A stretch of DNA of 64,000 bases from Flagellimonas meridianipacifica (GTDB lineage Bacteria; Bacteroidota; Bacteroidia; Flavobacteriales; Flavobacteriaceae). Numbering within the stretch: the first letter of the stretch is position 1; every line of letters starts with the position of its first letter. Location: assembly GCF_003001695.1 (NCBI RefSeq), contig NZ_PVYX01000001.1, forward strand, positions 124,001 to 188,000, given 5' to 3'. Below, piece by piece: positions 62,507 through 64,000 of this stretch. The position numbers were made by a program, and so were the translations under genes. Below the pieces are notes generated by a model that was not told the origin of the DNA, ran no database searches, and was given only the letters and a program-made list of their open reading frames with translations.

Positions 62507-64000
62507 ATGAAAATGAAAGAACAAAAAAATCATATTGATCAACCCTACGGATTGATACACACTGATGTCGAGGGAATCGATGACCTTTTGGAGCTTGCCC
62601 TGAACATTCGCTGGTCATGGAACCATGCCTCGGATAAACTATGGCAACAATTAGACCCCGAACTTTGGAAACTTACCCAAAATCCATGGGTAATCTTGCA
62701 GACCGTTTCACGCGACCGGCTTGAGGGGCATTTGAACGATCCAGAATTCCGGGCGAAAATCAAAAGCCTTTTGAATGAGAACGAAAAAGCACTATCGGCC
62801 CCGAACTGGTTTCAACAAAACTATGCCAAGACCCAGCTTAAGTGTGTTGCCTATTTCAGCATGGAGTATATGCTGAGCGAGGCACTGCCCATTTATGCAG
62901 GCGGCCTGGGCAACGTGGCCGGAGATCAGTTGAAATCGGCAAGTGACCTGGGCGTACCGGTCGTGGCCGTGGGGCTACTCTATGCCAAAGGGTATTTCCG
63001 TCAGGAAATCGACAAATTTGGCTCACAAAATGCCTTGTTCCCGCACAATGACCCAGGGCAATTGCCTGTTACACCCTTACGCCTACCCAACGGGGAGTGG
63101 CTTCGCATAAAGTTATCGTTGCCCGGTCACCCGCTATGGCTAAGGACATGGCAGGTACAGGTAGGAAGGTCAAAGCTATATCTATTGGATAGCAACGATG
63201 CCGCCAATTTGCCCCTCCATCGTGGTATTACCGACGAGCTATATGGAGGTGGCCCCGACCATCGCATAAAACAAGAGATTGTTCTGGGTATCGGGGGCTA
63301 CAAATTACTTGAGGCCCTGAATATCCAGCCAGAAGTATGCCATATGAACGAAGGCCATGCAGCCTTTCTCGTGCTGGAACGTGCCAACGATTTCATGAAG
63401 ATGAACGGAACTTCTTTTGAACGGGCACTTGCCGTTACCCGGGCAGGCAACCTGTTTACGACACATACGGCGGTCGCGGCCGGTTTTGATCATTTTAGTC
63501 CAATGCTAATGGAACAGTTTCTTGGCCAATACGCCAAAAACGAATTGGGTATCGATTTCAATGACCTGATGGCCTTGGGCAGGGCAGATTCCAATAATCA
63601 TTGGGAGAGCTTCAACATGGCCTATCTGGCCATTCGCGGTAGCGGTGCGGTGAACGGCGTCAGTCGTTTGCACGGCGAGGTTAGCAGAAATCTTTTTCGA
63701 AATCTCTTTAAGCGATGGCCGATACAAGAAATACCTGTTGGCCATGTCACCAACGGGGTTCATATGCCCTCTTGGGATTCTGAATATGCGGACAAGGTAT
63801 GGACGACAGCCTGCGGAAAAGATCGCTGGCGGGGCGAACTCGATGACCATTCGGCACATATTTCTAAGCTATCCGACGGAAAACTTTGGGAGTTTAGGAA
63901 CCAATCCAGAAATCGTCTTGTCGATTTTATAAGGGAAAGGTTTGAGAGACAGGCAATAGTCTCGGGCCTACCATCTGAAGTGGTCGAAATCGCCGACCAA
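62507..64000 (+). CDS. glgP: alpha-glucan (glycogen/maltodextrin) phosphorylase, 3' end outside window
   Basis: 498 codons are present and the frame is open at the right edge. N-terminal DUF3417-like segment (LLELALNIRWSWNHASDKLW) and the GT35 region with VAYFSMEYMLSEALPIYAGGLGNVAGDQLKSASDLG, NEGHAAF and VTNGVHMPSW. This is the alpha-glucan phosphorylase family that releases glucose 1-phosphate. The PLP-lysine region lies beyond the edge. Two close ATGs (62507, 62513) could serve. Confidence 0.9.
   Translation, partial: MKMKEQKNHIDQPYGLIHTDVEGIDDLLELALNIRWSWNHASDKLWQQLDPELWKLTQNPWVILQTVSRDRLEGHLNDPEFRAKIKSLLNENEKALSAPNWFQQNYAKTQLKCVAYFSMEYMLSEALPIYAGGLGNVAGDQLKSASDLGVPVVAVGLLYAKGYFRQEIDKFGSQNALFPHNDPGQLPVTPLRLPNGEWLRIKLSLPGHPLWLRTWQVQVGRSKLYLLDSNDAANLPLHRGITDELYGGGPDHRIKQEIVLGIGGYKLLEALNIQPEVCHMNEGHAAFLVLERANDFMKMNGTSFERALAVTRAGNLFTTHTAVAAGFDHFSPMLMEQFLGQYAKNELGIDFNDLMALGRADSNNHWESFNMAYLAIRGSGAVNGVSRLHGEVSRNLFRNLFKRWPIQEIPVGHVTNGVHMPSWDSEYADKVWTTACGKDRWRGELDDHSAHISKLSDGKLWEFRNQSRNRLVDFIRERFERQAIVSGLPSEVVEIADQ

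Noticed and set aside
1..64000. CRISPR arrays, tRNA/rRNA genes, insertion sequences and attachment sites
   Set aside because: No regularly spaced repeats, tRNA-like cloverleaf, transposase, integrase or terminal inverted repeat was recognised by reading both strands.

Overview
The window looks like a chromosome segment of a member of Bacteroidota, most likely a marine Flavobacteriaceae. The support is two SusC/SusD pairs with Bacteroidota-type ECF sigma and FecR partners, two HYC_CC_PP proteins, repeated DUF3347 domains, moderately AT-rich DNA and several predicted cation-coupled transporters. No rRNA, tRNA, CRISPR array or insertion sequence was found.

Region 1 (about 1-16.4 kb, almost all minus strand) is a heavy-metal, probably copper, resistance island. 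Reading with transcription it runs: HYC_CC_PP protein, CusA-type RND pump, TolC-type channel, CusB-type adaptor carrying a DUF3347 tail, a Cys-rich lipoprotein, a multicopper oxidase fused to a CopB-like beta-barrel, two more DUF3347 proteins around a haem-binding-domain protein, a membrane protein, a 45-residue membrane peptide, a methyltransferase, an NTF2-like protein, a DUF2911 lipoprotein and a PepSY protein cut by the left edge. A FecA-like TonB receptor is divergent at 16.6 kb.

Region 2 (18.9-35.8 kb) holds two complete signalling and uptake units, each a minus-strand ECF sigma factor, a divergent FecR, an STN-domain SusC receptor and a SusD lipoprotein. A fused MFS/spermidine-synthase-like membrane protein lies between them, and a tandem HMA metal-binding protein follows the second. 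Between fecR and susC in both units there is a minus-strand hairpin with a T7 run and a shared loop, plus a matching -7 promoter box over the susC start codon. I read these as a pair of antisense small RNAs.

Region 3 (35.9-45.2 kb, plus strand) is a peptide and amino-acid catabolic set: a class V aminotransferase-fold enzyme, two secreted amidohydrolases with partly degenerate metal sites, an AGCS symporter, an M14 carboxypeptidase and a DUF6503-like protein. It may process cargo of the upstream SusCD pair.

Region 4 (45.2-53 kb) begins with a Rieske lipoprotein on the minus strand. A second HYC_CC_PP protein and an AraC regulator with an N-terminal CxxC segment follow. Then come cytochromes c, a porin, and a run of small metal-related or membrane proteins (His-rich, HMA, two SHOCT, DUF5676), with two gene remnants. 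It ends with an AlbA_2 membrane fusion and a lycopene-cyclase-domain protein.

Region 5 (53-64 kb) is a tight plus-strand run: universal stress protein, NDH-2, NhaA, type II GAPDH, class I aldolase, dicarboxylate/amino-acid symporter, GH13 amylase, alpha/beta hydrolase and an alpha-glucan phosphorylase cut by the right edge. It reads as a module coupling glucan breakdown and glycolysis to NADH and sodium handling.
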